Made by a program: the position numbers and the translations under genes. From Oscarella lobularis (lineage: Eukaryota > Porifera > Homoscleromorpha > Homosclerophorida > Oscarellidae): a stretch of 64,000 bases of DNA. Below, piece by piece: positions 32,881-43,189 of the stretch; position 1 is the first letter of the stretch; every line of letters starts with the position of its first letter. The notes under the pieces are model-generated. The model was not told where the DNA came from. It made no database searches and worked only from the letters and a program-made list of their open reading frames with translations. The stretch is from assembly GCF_947507565.1 (NCBI RefSeq), contig NC_089181.1:1234536-1298535 (forward strand), written 5' to 3'.

Positions 32881-33050
32881 GCGGTGAAGATGGTTCACAA
32901 GAATCTTCAGAAAAAATCAGAGGCTTCCTCGAACCGAAAGAAAACGAGGTTCCAGTCTTTTCGGAGCGGCCCGTCTGGAGAGCGCCGACCGGGCTTCAGC
33001 CGGGATCGTTACCACGACCTGTCCTTCCACTTCCAAGGGAGAAAACCGGC

Positions 33051-34695
33051 ATGGTCAACACATCCCGGTCCTCGGTTCAATCAGGGATTCAACGCATCCC
33101 GGAACCAGCAGTCCCGTATCAAGCGGGACGACAGTCAACAGTAACGACTTTCGCAACATTAGCAGTAATTCAGCCGCTGGAAGTGACCCTGTCGTCTTAC
33201 CTAAAGCACCTCGTCGACCCTTTGATAAAAATTCCTTCGTTTTGGAAGGAGCTGCCTCTTGCAGCTCGCCTTCCCCACTTCATTCACAATTGGCGTGTGA
33301 TTGCACACGACGATTGGGTTCTAGAAGCGATTCAAGGTTATCGTCTGGCCTTTGCACACCAAGCGGTTCAGCATCATCCACCTCGTCAACGAAGCCTAAC
33401 ACCAACCGAAGCGTCGGCGTTGACACAGGAGATCAGCAACATGCTCGAGAAAGGGGCAATATATCCCGTCTCTCCAGACTCGCCGAGATTCCTCAGCGAG
33501 ATGTTCGTAGTCCCGAAGAAGGGAGGGAACTGGAGACCGGTAATCAATCTACGACCACTGAACGCGTTCTTGTTGTACGAGCATTTCAAAATGGAAGGTA
33601 TTCACCTTCTGCGCAACCTTCTCCATCAAGGAGACCTAATGGCCAAAGTCGATCTCAAGGATGCCTATTTCTCGGTGGCGATGGACAGCGAAGCGCAGAA
33701 ATTTCTGGGCTTTCAGTGGAAGGACAAGACGTACCAGTTCCGCTCCCTTCCGTTTGGCCTCGCTTCCGCCTCCAGAGTTTTCACAAAACTGCTGCGTCCG
33801 GTGGCAGCCGCCCTTCGAGCGAGAGGCCTGCGAATGATCATATACCTCGACGACATCCTGCTGTTGGCTTCATCTCGGGAAGAAATGGACTGTCATCTTG
33901 TTCTGCTGTTGCACACTCTCACTACCTTGGGGTTTGTGATCAACACAGCGAAGTCAATCCTGAAACCGACACAGCGCCTGGAGTTTCTGGGGTTTGTGGC
34001 AGACTCAGCAGACATGTCTCTGGCGCTCCCCAAAGACAAAGTCAGGAAAATAAGAAAGGAGTGTCAGGAAATGCTGCAAGCGCAAGAAGTGCCGATTATA
34101 AACATAGCACGCTTGCTCGGTCATCTTTCCGCTTCTATCCAAGCAGTGTTTCCGGCTCCCTTGCATTTCCGGTTTCTCCAAGCGGACAAAAATCAAGCTC
34201 TTCAGACAAAGTCAGCCTATTCTCAGATGTGGCGTCACAGTTTAGAAGCCAAAGAGGAACTGGAATGGTAGATAGCTAATCTGGATTCCTGGAACGGCCG
34301 AGCTCTGATGGAACCAACTCCAATTATGACGTTGGAGACCGATGCTTCCAATTCAGGCTGGGGAGCCGTATGCGGCAACAGCCGGACGTTCGGCCACTGG
34401 AGTCAGGAGGAGTCTCTACTTTATATCAACTGCCGGGAATTGCTAGCTGGGGCCTTTGCGCTGAAAATCTTCGCCGATCAGCCTCACAGACTCAGATTAT
34501 CGGTACTTCTGCGAATGGACAATCGCTCAGCGGTGAGTTACATCAACAAAATGGGTGGTACACACTCGAGGATCTTGTCGTCAATCGCTCGAGACCTCTG
34601 GGAATGGTGCTTTGCGAAGAACATTGTTATTCGCGCCGAGTACCTTCCGGGGTTAGCAAACACGGAGGCGGATCGCGAATCTCGCCGACAGGAGG
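33051..34695 (+). pseudogene. DIRS-like reverse transcriptase - RNase H, with nonsense codon
   Basis: Reverse transcriptase motifs are in order: NMLEKGAIYPVSPDSPRFLS, FVVPKKGGNWRPVINLRPLN, MAKVDLKDAYFSVAM, FRSLPFGLASASRVF, MIIYLDDILLLAS (catalytic DD) and LEFLGFVADS. A TAG at 34269-34271 follows EELEW, where a second Trp is usual. The same frame continues with RNase H (ETDASNSGWGAV, YINCRELLAG, RMDNRSAVSYINKMGG). Sequence is lost at 34696. It would copy element RNA into DNA. The nonsense codon separates RNase H from the polymerase. Confidence 0.85.
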
Positions 34696-34895
34696 NNNNN
34701 NNNNNNNNNNNNNNNNNNNNNNNNNNNNNNNNNNNNNNNNNNNNNNNNNNNNNNNNNNNNNNNNNNNNNNNNNNNNNNNNNNNNNNNNNNNNNNNNNNNN
34801 NNNNNNNNNNNNNNNNNNNNNNNNNNNNNNNNNNNNNNNNNNNNNNNNNNNNNNNNNNNNNNNNNNNNNNNNNNNNNNNNNNNNNNNNNNNNNNN
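34696..34895. other. Assembly gap (200 N)
   Basis: Exactly 200 unresolved bases. A round number usually marks a scaffold gap of unknown true length, so sequence on its two sides need not be neighbours at this spacing. Confidence 0.95.
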
Positions 34896-34898
34896 AGG

Positions 34899-35301
34899 TC
34901 ATTTTCGTCGAGATGATTCAAAAAGCTTAAAGATATTTGAAAATGGCGAAATGACAATTCGTTTCACTTGTAACCACAGCCGTTCAATTCGCTGATTATG
35001 AACACTCGATCCCACTATAACAGAGTGTCTATTTGTTCCACGCAGTGGATGAGACAACATGTATCGAGCGACGTCAATATTCTCTCCCCTCTGTCGCATC
35101 GGACACGTGATGGTATGCCGTACTGTTGAACAGCATTGCATTGGTAAATAAATCACATACGCTTTCTGCCCTATTATTATCTTTACAAGCCAGGTAAGTA
35201 ATCATTCGACTATACCCATCGATACAACCATGAATTACGAATTTCCATCGTATCAACTTGTGGTTGCCGTCAAAGTGCCTAGTGTAAAGAAATAATAACA
35301 T
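34899..35301 (-). pseudogene. Integrase-core (rve) transposase fragment
   Basis: Read from 35301 down: [40 protein letters not shown] (first catalytic Asp in HIHG.IDGYSR-type motif), then after a frameshift near 35100 [39 protein letters not shown], which carries the later part of the core and the closing Glu (RIERLW). This is a retroviral-integrase-like transposase common in invertebrate and fish genomes, possibly IS3EU or Ginger related. It is cut off at the assembly gap. Confidence 0.65.
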
Positions 35302-35304
35302 CGA

Positions 35305-35490
35305 TGAGTTGACTTTATATATTTATATATTTGAGTTGACTTTATATATTTGTGTTGACTTTATATATTTGAGTTGACATTATATATATTTGAGTTGACT
35401 TTAGATACTGTACAGTTGACTTTATATACTGTACAGTTGACTTTATATACATGAGTTGACAATATATATTTGACTTGACAATATATATTG
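35305..35490. repeat. GAGTTGACTTTATATATTT minisatellite
   Basis: About nine imperfect copies of a 19-21 bp unit. The first half varies little (GAGTTGACTTTATATATTT); later copies carry TACTGTACAG at the junction. Confidence 0.9.
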
Positions 35491-36575
35491 TACAGTATCC
35501 CTTTTGTCACACTTGTCGTTCCATAATCAAACGTATGCTTTCTTTAAAAGTTATTAAAATCTTACAGTGACTAGCTTGCAAAAAATGCAGACAAGTCATG
35601 ACGCTGAAGACGGTAAGACGGTAAACGCAGTGCACTGGCTTTCTGTTGTGTTTATACAAGGCTCAAGCCTCCAACAAAGCAGTCTCCCTATCAATCTCTA
35701 CGATAAAATAAAGGGCATCATCACATATATCAGAAACTTGCGGGATGGAGGAAGCAATGAATTTCCCTTTGACATTCTTTACGCGTTTCTCTCCGTAATA
35801 GCGCTCTACGGTAAGTAAATACCTTGCGGATCGACGTCTTTTAGAGCTTTCGTTTGTGCGTCAGCCGCGGTGTGAAGACGTGCGAATATGGCTTCGCCTG
35901 CTAAAGAGAGAAGGTGCTGTTTGTGCTGCGTTGTCTGTCAATCGCGAGATAAGACCTTCAAGGTTGTCGAGACTGCCAGTCTTTTGATATGTCCTAAGCT
36001 ATTAAATACAAAGATTCGTCACCCATTCTGAGCGATGCTTGCAAGAGACGAATCTTATCCGCCAACTCCGGAATATCTGGAAAGGAGAAAATTCTAAAGT
36101 TAATCGCCCACGCAGAAGTGGCTCGGGGCTCTGCAGAAGCATCTTTTTTTCCCGAATTTGATCTCTACCTCTGAAATCGACTATAAAACGCGCGCGGATT
36201 CTCTGAAGTGGGTATCTGTCAAAATTCCCATTGTTCCAGGCAAGTCTATCTGCCACTCCTGCAAGACAATTATCCATAAAGTCACCGCTGCCGAAGAGCT
36301 TGCGAGAGAAAATCGTTACGGTTAATAAATGTTATACAAACCTCGTCATCAGCGTCAGTAGGATTACTGCGCTCCTGGCCAATACGGCAATCAAATGTAG
36401 ACATAATGGGCAAAGACTGGCGGCCAAAAAAATTCGAAAGGGGTATATTCTCCTACAAACTTGAATTTTATCTTTTCAATACGCCGATTTTAATAAAGCT
36501 TACCACCAAGACTTGCGTGAGGTGTAGTATTCACCAAATGTTGATACACAGGTAGCCGATCAACCCACGACACGC
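35491..36575. other. Stretch with only short unassigned frames
   Basis: Plus-strand frame 35567-35818 (HWLSVVFIQGSSLQQSSLPI) and a Cys-rich start at 35887 (MASPAKERRCCLCCVVCQSR) could be exons, but neither can be extended. Minus-strand frame 36277-36002 is unrecognised. Confidence 0.3.
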
Positions 36576-37544
36576 TTATTCCTTCTTGACGAAGGTCATG
36601 GAGTAATTTCGATTTCCATGAGCAATGACTTCGTTCGATCTGGAAAGAACTTGTCCAGCTAGCAAAATGTTACACAAACATGCTGACCAAACCTTTCCCA
36701 GGCTTTCAGGGTGGTAGGGCCGACTTGTGATTATTTTAACGTTGAGAGCTGTCATCAGTGTTTGAACAGCACCCTTGAGCTCCGTTCCTTGATCGCACTG
36801 GATACGCTTTGGAACGCCTAGATCGCAGTAAACTTGTAGTAGGTGCGCGGCCACAGCTGATGACGTCTTGCGCTCGAGCGGTCGAAGAATTAGATACCGG
36901 CTGAATACGTCGATGATGGAAAGAACGTATCGGTGTACTATTCCATCAGGTGATGTGGATAGAGGGAAACCGCTCATATCCACTAAATCGATCTGATTCC
37001 TCTCCATAGGTGAAGAAGACGTAATCGGGATAAGAGGTGCTCTGTTGGAAAACGTAGTCCTCCGTTGCTGTACAAAAAAGACAAATAATAAATTGGCGGG
37101 TAGATATGGTGTCCCTACCGAGTGTTCTGTGGAATCTTTTAGCCACTTTAGCACAGCCTCTAAGGATACATCTACGTAGCCTTCTGAAATGATCTAACAA
37201 AAGCGCAATACAGTCAACGACGTGCACATAAATGTGACGAATGTTCACCTTGTGCAATGTTTTGACCCCCTCCTTTTCGAGCAGCATAATAGTGAGAAAT
37301 AATCTTGTCGACGTCGCTTGATTTGCACCAAATTTTACCACTCTCCTTTAATTAACAAAACACGATCGACCAAGCCGGACTCCCCACTTGAGCAAAGATA
37401 ATCCGCACGAATTTCGCAAAGCTCTATAGGCCTATTCTTAGTCACTGCAATTCTTCGCGCTTTTTTCTGCGTTGAGGTGAGAAAGCGCGTGGACTCCCTG
37501 ATCTCGCTGGGGTACTTGAGATATTTCACCAGACTGCCGTACAC
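36576..37544 (-). pseudogene. Ginger/KRBA2-like integrase transposase remnant
   Basis: The frame 37154-36576 has PMERNQIDLVDMSGFPLSTS (first Asp), HRYVLSIIDVFSRYLILRPL, HLLQVYCDLGVPKRIQCDQG TELKG (second Asp) and IITSRPYHPESLGKVW. The Glu expected after GKV is not present in any continuing frame, so the third catalytic residue is lost. An upstream frame (37544-37335: YGSLVKYLKYPSEI...KKARRIAV) may be the N-terminal region. Inactive. Confidence 0.55.
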
Positions 37545-39165
37545 GTCGTCAGAAATGGCGCTTTGTTGTCGAACATTTCGTGTCTAAAGAGCGCACTAAA
37601 TAGCATGTTAAATATCATTCATGACATCTCTCACTTCAGCAGCGGTAGCAGCAGCAGCACTGCTAGCGCCATCCGCTGAGGGCTCCGTTGATGCAGGATT
37701 TTCTTCCATGTAGTACTGCATAACGTCTTCCTAAATGCAGTGTCAGACAAAAGGATTCCATAAATGGTATGTACTTTGTGCTCTTCCCACATGGACATGG
37801 CCCCAATATCTTGCGTTGGAACATTCCTAATTAACATGGTGTCAACTGTCCACGCCCTCCAGCGATTTGCATGACTTAGGGAGGTACCACGGTGACAGCG
37901 AACCCTCCGACGGAATTGGTACATCGATAGAAGTCACGTCTGCCTCTGTCAAAGGCGATCGAGCGTCTTGAGAAAACATCTAAGAAAAAACGCTTCTGTT
38001 AGGAAGAGAAAAATTGCTATGCTATTGGCCGAAGCCGATTTTTGCCAACACGCCTTATTCAATACGTGAGATCAATTGGAAGCCTTTGACGAAGCAAAAA
38101 AGAAGTAGCAAAACTCCCACGTACGGGTACTCCCACTATACGTGTGTAAAAAACGCGATGTATTATACTTGATGATACTGTCAAAGGCACCGTTTCATAG
38201 CCCATTGCACTGGTATTCAAAAGAGATCATTCTCTGAAATATGCAAAAATAATTATTTAATTTTGGCACTGAAAGACAAAACTTTCCAGATAGAACAAAA
38301 CCAAGAGAAATATATGTAAAATCTCTTTATCCTCGAAGCCATTGCGTGTCGAATCTTAGCACCATCGGTTCCTCATAAGGATACGCTTTCTGTGAAAAAA
38401 GAAATATAATCCATTGCTATTATTGGCTTGCAAATATCAACGTATCTCATGAATTATGAGCATGATCTTAGAAATCTATCTCGTGTGAAAGGTGACTATA
38501 AAAATAACGTTCATTTAGCTTCCTGATAACCAAAATTAGACGTGTTCAGTAAGTACTGTACCTTCTACGCTTCACGTTTGCACGCATCTTCAAATGAAGA
38601 GAAACGTTGGATAAATATCTCTGAAGCTTCAATGATGAAAACGAGAATGCCAGTGCCTGTGCTGGGTTCTGTAATTCATTTTCATGTAGACAGACGTATC
38701 TATCCTGCACGTGTGGCCTATAAGAAGACATAGCATTCTAAAGTATCAAGCCTGATCACAGAAAAATTAGGACTTATCTAATAAAATGCATTCACTTTCT
38801 CTTTGTATATTCACTTGCCACAAATTACGTAACCCAGGCGCAAAATCTGTATAGAAAACGCGTAGGTTACATTACAAACAATAACGATTTATGAGCCACC
38901 ACCCTTCCTTCCAGTTCTCGCACCCCAATAAAATCTTGAAAGATGTTGATGCATTAGAAAACCATCTTTAGACAACTACCGCGTAAAAGTCCTTCACCCT
39001 ATGCACGTACGTCACCGCACCGCTGAGTCTTCCTCCTGCAACAACAAACGAACCAAAGCCACTGAAGCGCAAACCATTACCTAAGTACTTATCTGATATA
39101 AAACACTTCTTTGCCTGTGCATTTCATGCAAACTTCTTCCACATCCTGAACCCATCACAATCAAA
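37545..39165. other. AT-rich stretch without a supported gene
   Basis: Short frames only (for example 37924-37631 minus and 38542-38733 plus). No repeat structure stands out by eye. Confidence 0.4.
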
Positions 39166-39167
39166 TA

Positions 39168-41028
39168 CCGTATTTTCTCTATTAGAAACTCTGCGCTTCT
39201 AATTTTTCAACCACTTGCTCAGGTGCGCTTTTATTAGAGGCTGCGCTTATACAAGAGACTGCGTGTTTGTTTTTCAACGTCATTTACTAGCACACTTTGT
39301 TCCAATGCGACATAAGGACAATGTACTAAACAAAAAGCGGAAGCCAATCAAGTACACATACCGGGTAAACTGCAAAATCATGCACTCACAGTCCATCGTC
39401 CGACTCAGATTTGCTCTCTTCAACATCATTGTCACTGCTTCTAATTGGGTTATCAACGTCCACTTCTACTAGATTGTTTTCGTCTTCGTTGTGAGTATTT
39501 TCTGGCACAAGAACTGGAGAACCCACAACGGCGGCCGACCTAGCCTTTAATTCTTGGAGTTCTTCAGGAATAGGTCCTTCAGGCCTAAAGCAGTAAACAA
39601 GGTCGTCTTCTGAACCGTCAACATTGGTAGTTATTCCGAAGACATTAAAAGATTTGCGAATAAGATCTGACGAAATACTCGCCCAGGCGTCTACGACCCA
39701 CTGCAGGTATGTCATCATCGGTGGAGGGCGTGGATTTCCTCCTTTCGTAAACTCTACTGCCGAGCCGTCGGCCATCCAGTCTTCGTGTAATCGACAAATA
39801 GACGCCTTGAATGGCTTATTCCAGGATACGTCCGGAGCCTGAACGTATTTTGTGCATCCGCCTGACACGACAGCTTGATGTGTGTTTAGTTCCGACAGGA
39901 CAGCTTTCCTGTCATTGGAGATGTGGCATCGAAAGGAATCCCATATAATCATGAGCTGACCAAAAGACAATGGTCCTAGAATTCGACGCAGAAAGTCTTC
40001 TGTTAGTGGGTTATCCATCCACACTTTTCCCGCCCACGATAACACCAAAAGAGAAGAAAACTTAGCTGCAACTGCTGGAATTGGCCGTTTCCGTTTGAGG
40101 AGTACGTAGGGCTTGCACTTTCTACCATCGGCTTTAGCGCACAGCATTACCGTAATGTGGACTTTCTCGTGACCCAGGGTTTGAACAGTTACGTCTCGAG
40201 CTCCAGTTTTTTCAACACATTTTTTTCCCACAGGATCCAGCAGAACTGAAGTCTCATCGCACGCAAAAATATTGGAAAAGTCATAGTTTTGCTCCTGGCG
40301 CAGTTTGCGCACGTACAAAATGAATTCAACAATTTTTGTAACGCTGTCAACCGGCGGTTTCTGACACGCAGTTGTTGTTGCCCGCAGGGAGAAACCGTTT
40401 CTTTTCAGAAACTTCTCAAGCCAGCCTAGACTAGCCACAAATCCAGAACATTCTGGATATTCCTTAGCAATTCTTTTTGCTTCCAGCCGAATCAGTCGTC
40501 TTGACACTAGTTGGCGCAGTCTCTGTTTTTCCAAAATCCAATCACGTACGCGAATATTAAGTGCATGAAAGCGCTGCTTTCTTCCTCCTCCTGGAAGTCG
40601 TCGTCTTCTTTTTGATGCGCCAGGACCGGCTTTGGAAGCCTCTTCGATGCGAGCTCTAGCGCGTTTCCAGTCCTGAATCTGCTTTCGACTTACGCCAAAT
40701 TTCCGGGCTGCAGAAGAGACCGACGTCTTTATCGCAAACTCAACAGCCTCTAATTTTGTTTTAAGGCAAATGGCCGATCTCCTTCTGGCGGAAGATGGCT
40801 CAGTCGAGGCTGTTGCTTCTTCGCTCATAGTCGCGGAAGGACAGATAACATTGCGAATCGGCCGCGTGCTGAAATTATGAAATGCGCATGCTTAGAAATC
40901 AACTCTAACATAAAAGCCGCGCTTTTATTAGAGACTGCACTTTAAAAAGTTCAATGGCCCCTTCACATGGGCTATTATTAGAGACTGCGCTTCTACAAGA
41001 GACTGCGTTAATAAGAGAGAAAATACGG
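39168..41028. mobile_element. Complete pogo-like DNA transposon with TA target duplication
   Basis: 1,861 bp, bounded by CCGTATTTTCTCT at 39168 and its complement ending at 41028, with TA on both sides (39166-39167 and 41029-41030). Subterminal sequences repeat variants of TTATTAGAGACTGCGCTTCTACAAGAGACTGCG (split here as two short motifs, GAGACTGCGCTT and ACAAGAGACTGCG) at both ends, likely transposase-binding sites. It contains one unbroken transposase gene, the best candidate for an active element in the window. Confidence 0.92.
39386..40828 (-). CDS. pogo-family transposase, intact
   Basis: 480 codons from ATG at 40828, uninterrupted. Residues 20-55 form a psq-like helix-turn-helix (LKTKLEAVEFAIKTSVSSAA, RKFGVSRKQIQDW). 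Residues 80-150 are a CENP-B/Tc5-type DNA-binding domain (GGGRKQRFHALNIRVRDWIL ... SLGWLEKFLKRNGFSLR). Residues 190-370 are a DDE_1 core with NIFACDETSVLL (Asp 1), LMIIWDSFRCHIS (Asp 2) and YVQAPDVSWNKPFK (third acidic position). A Ser/Asp/Glu-rich tail follows. The length fits the family. It cuts and pastes the element at TA sites. The broken copy at 21600 shows what decay of a relative looks like. Confidence 0.93.
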   Translation of the reverse strand: MSEEATASTEPSSARRRSAICLKTKLEAVEFAIKTSVSSAARKFGVSRKQIQDWKRARARIEEASKAGPGASKRRRRLPGGGRKQRFHALNIRVRDWILEKQRLRQLVSRRLIRLEAKRIAKEYPECSGFVASLGWLEKFLKRNGFSLRATTTACQKPPVDSVTKIVEFILYVRKLRQEQNYDFSNIFACDETSVLLDPVGKKCVEKTGARDVTVQTLGHEKVHITVMLCAKADGRKCKPYVLLKRKRPIPAVAAKFSSLLVLSWAGKVWMDNPLTEDFLRRILGPLSFGQLMIIWDSFRCHISNDRKAVLSELNTHQAVVSGGCTKYVQAPDVSWNKPFKASICRLHEDWMADGSAVEFTKGGNPRPPPMMTYLQWVVDAWASISSDLIRKSFNVFGITTNVDGSEDDLVYCFRPEGPIPEELQELKARSAAVVGSPVLVPENTHNEDENNLVEVDVDNPIRSSDNDVEESKSESDDGL

Positions 41029-41030
41029 TA

Positions 41031-43189
41031 AACATACTGTAATAGAAAGCGTCTTCACATTGCCATCAGATTTCACGTCGCAGATTTCGCGTTGAATTCA
41101 TAAAAAGTATTTCGAATTTTCGTCTTATCTTGCTTTGTCCCATTTCCAGATTCAGCCTCCAATTGACGTCATCAACGTAATGGGGAGTCAGTCTTGTAAT
41201 GTACCAAGCAAGCAAGCAAGCAATTGCTGCAAACAAGCCGGCAAGCACATAATTAAATCAAACAACAAATCCTCTTACCGTCAAGATCTTCAATCAAACC
41301 GTCCTTGAATTTCTGCAATTTTTTGCTCAAGACGGTACGCTTGGAACAGCCTAAAAAGCGTTAGGAGAACACTATTCGCATAAAGGGTCGTTTTGTCTGA
41401 ACTTGTTGCTTCCCTTCTAGACTCCAGTCCGAATGCTGCAAAGATTGGCCTCCTCGTTGTGTCCGAACGCTTTTTCGTCCTAATTCGATTCGCCTTTTAC
41501 TAGAAATTTGGCGAAATGACGAGACTGTACTCGAAGGTGCCGCTTTTCGACGATTCTTGCCAATTCACCGCTCGCTTGCAACCGCAGCCATTCGTTTGCG
41601 CGATTAGAAGTGGTGGAAAGACGTTCTCTGCTTCAGACTTTCGCTCGTCGATCCGCTCGAGCAACGCATGTGCGTACGCACATAGTAGGGTTAGGTTAGG
41701 GTTTGGGCTAAGGTTACGATTCAGCATTCTGTAGAAGATATCGTAGTTTACGTAAGCGCAAACACACGAGCACCTATAAAGCAGCGTCTATGCTGCTGAT
41801 TAAAAAAGACGCAGGATTTCGCGAACGACGCTGCTGCACAGTGGGTGTAAATTTTACCGTCACCGATGTCTTCAAAAGGACCACGAAAATGCATTCGAAA
41901 CTTAGTGACTAGTCCGAACGTCGGTTTTTCATTGAAAAACGGTCGCGAAAAAGTTTTCTGTAGCGCGCGTTAGAGCTTTCAATGTAACTTTGAGCCCTAA
42001 TTGCGACTTTCGAATAAGGAAGTCTGACTATATTGAAATGAAAATAGACTTAGCACTGCCGGGTCTCTAAACTGTATAATTTGGAGCAAAATCTGAAGGC
42101 CTTTTTCGCCTCTTTTCGAAGTGTCGATTTCTCGGCTGAGAACAAACGGATTCAATTTCAATTTCACAGTTTACCTAGTTGCCTACGCGGGCATTGAACC
42201 GTGCTGGTCAGCAGCGGCTACGACTGCTGGTTCGCAACACGACTTGCAGCCTGGCGCAATTCCTAAAGGCTTCAGCTACATTCATGTAACTTTAAGCGCG
42301 TTGCGCGGTTGGTCGCAAATCATGGCAATTTTGCTAAAATGTACTGATTTTACTTTATCTTATGCAGAATTAGTAGAGGATTTGATCTATCCGAACAGTT
42401 TTGTAATCCGACAATCCGTTGACGAGTTATTCACGATTAAAAACTGACGGTCCCGGATGCAATTTTCAAAAATGAATATCTCTTCGTAATCATACTTTCA
42501 GACAACAAACTTAGACTCAAAAAAATTTCAAAAATTACGTTCTCTCTTTGCTTCAAGTTTCAAAAGTTTTGAATTTTCCCGTTACAGAAATCAATAACCG
42601 GTAATTTTTGCATATATTTTTGAATATTTGGAAAGCTATAGCGAATTTCAAAATTGTCTTTTTTGCAGTGAGGTTGGGAGATGTTATTGCGTTTTTTTCA
42701 GATACAAGATATTAATTAAAGTTCAGAAACTTTATTTTAAAAAGTAATTATAAAAAATACAAAATAAAAATTTAAAATTCTTCGAAAGTCTTCAACTTGA
42801 TCTAGATAACATGTAAAAAATAAAAGAGAGGATTCAAGACAACAACTCGATAAACGTCTCTACAACTTACTGGTTTCCTTCGTAGTCGTCCTCCGGCTAC
42901 TCGTTGTCTTTTTTCTTTTTTCTTGAAGCATCAGAGGAGCCTAAGAAGTTGGAAAACATGACGAGGAGGACACCATCGCTCGACTTCGCACTTCCGGTTA
43001 GGCTCTCAAAGCCGAAGCGTCTTTTAACGAAGCACGGCAGTCTGTAAGAGCCTTCCGGCCGAGGCGGTTCGGGTGCCAGCGAAGAGAGGAACGGCTGACT
43101 CCCGCGCAGCCCGCCTCTCTTCGACTTGGCCAATGCCTTTGAGAACTCACCTAAAGTGAAGAGGAGCGTCGCCGAAGGCTTCTCTTCGC
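41031..43189. other. Stretch without a supported gene
   Basis: Contains AAGCAAGCAAGCAAGC (about 41207) and a telomere-like GTAGGGTTAGGTTAGGG near 41685. An unassigned basic frame (43208-42897 minus) lies directly behind the Mutator-like stop and may be its 3' untranslated region or former C-terminus. Confidence 0.4.

Larger units (their letters stand above)
32008..34695 (+). mobile_element. DIRS-like (tyrosine-recombinase type) retroelement, 3' part lost in assembly gap
   Basis: A gag-like frame is followed by a reverse transcriptase and RNase H of the DIRS type. DIRS elements normally carry a tyrosine recombinase and sometimes a methyltransferase downstream. Here the sequence enters a run of 200 N at 34696, so those parts cannot be seen. 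No LTRs or target duplications were found, as expected for the group. Confidence 0.8.

Noticed and set aside
33242..34279. 345-codon plus-strand frame overlapping the DIRS reverse transcriptase
   Set aside because: A shadow frame. The reverse transcriptase motifs lie in the other frame, and this one is Ser/Arg-rich without a domain.
41207..41222. AAGC tetranucleotide run
   Set aside because: Only four units. Too short to be worth a separate repeat entry.
42180..42260. tRNA-like sequence with GGTTCGCAAC
   Set aside because: No matching acceptor stem or anticodon arm could be folded around it.
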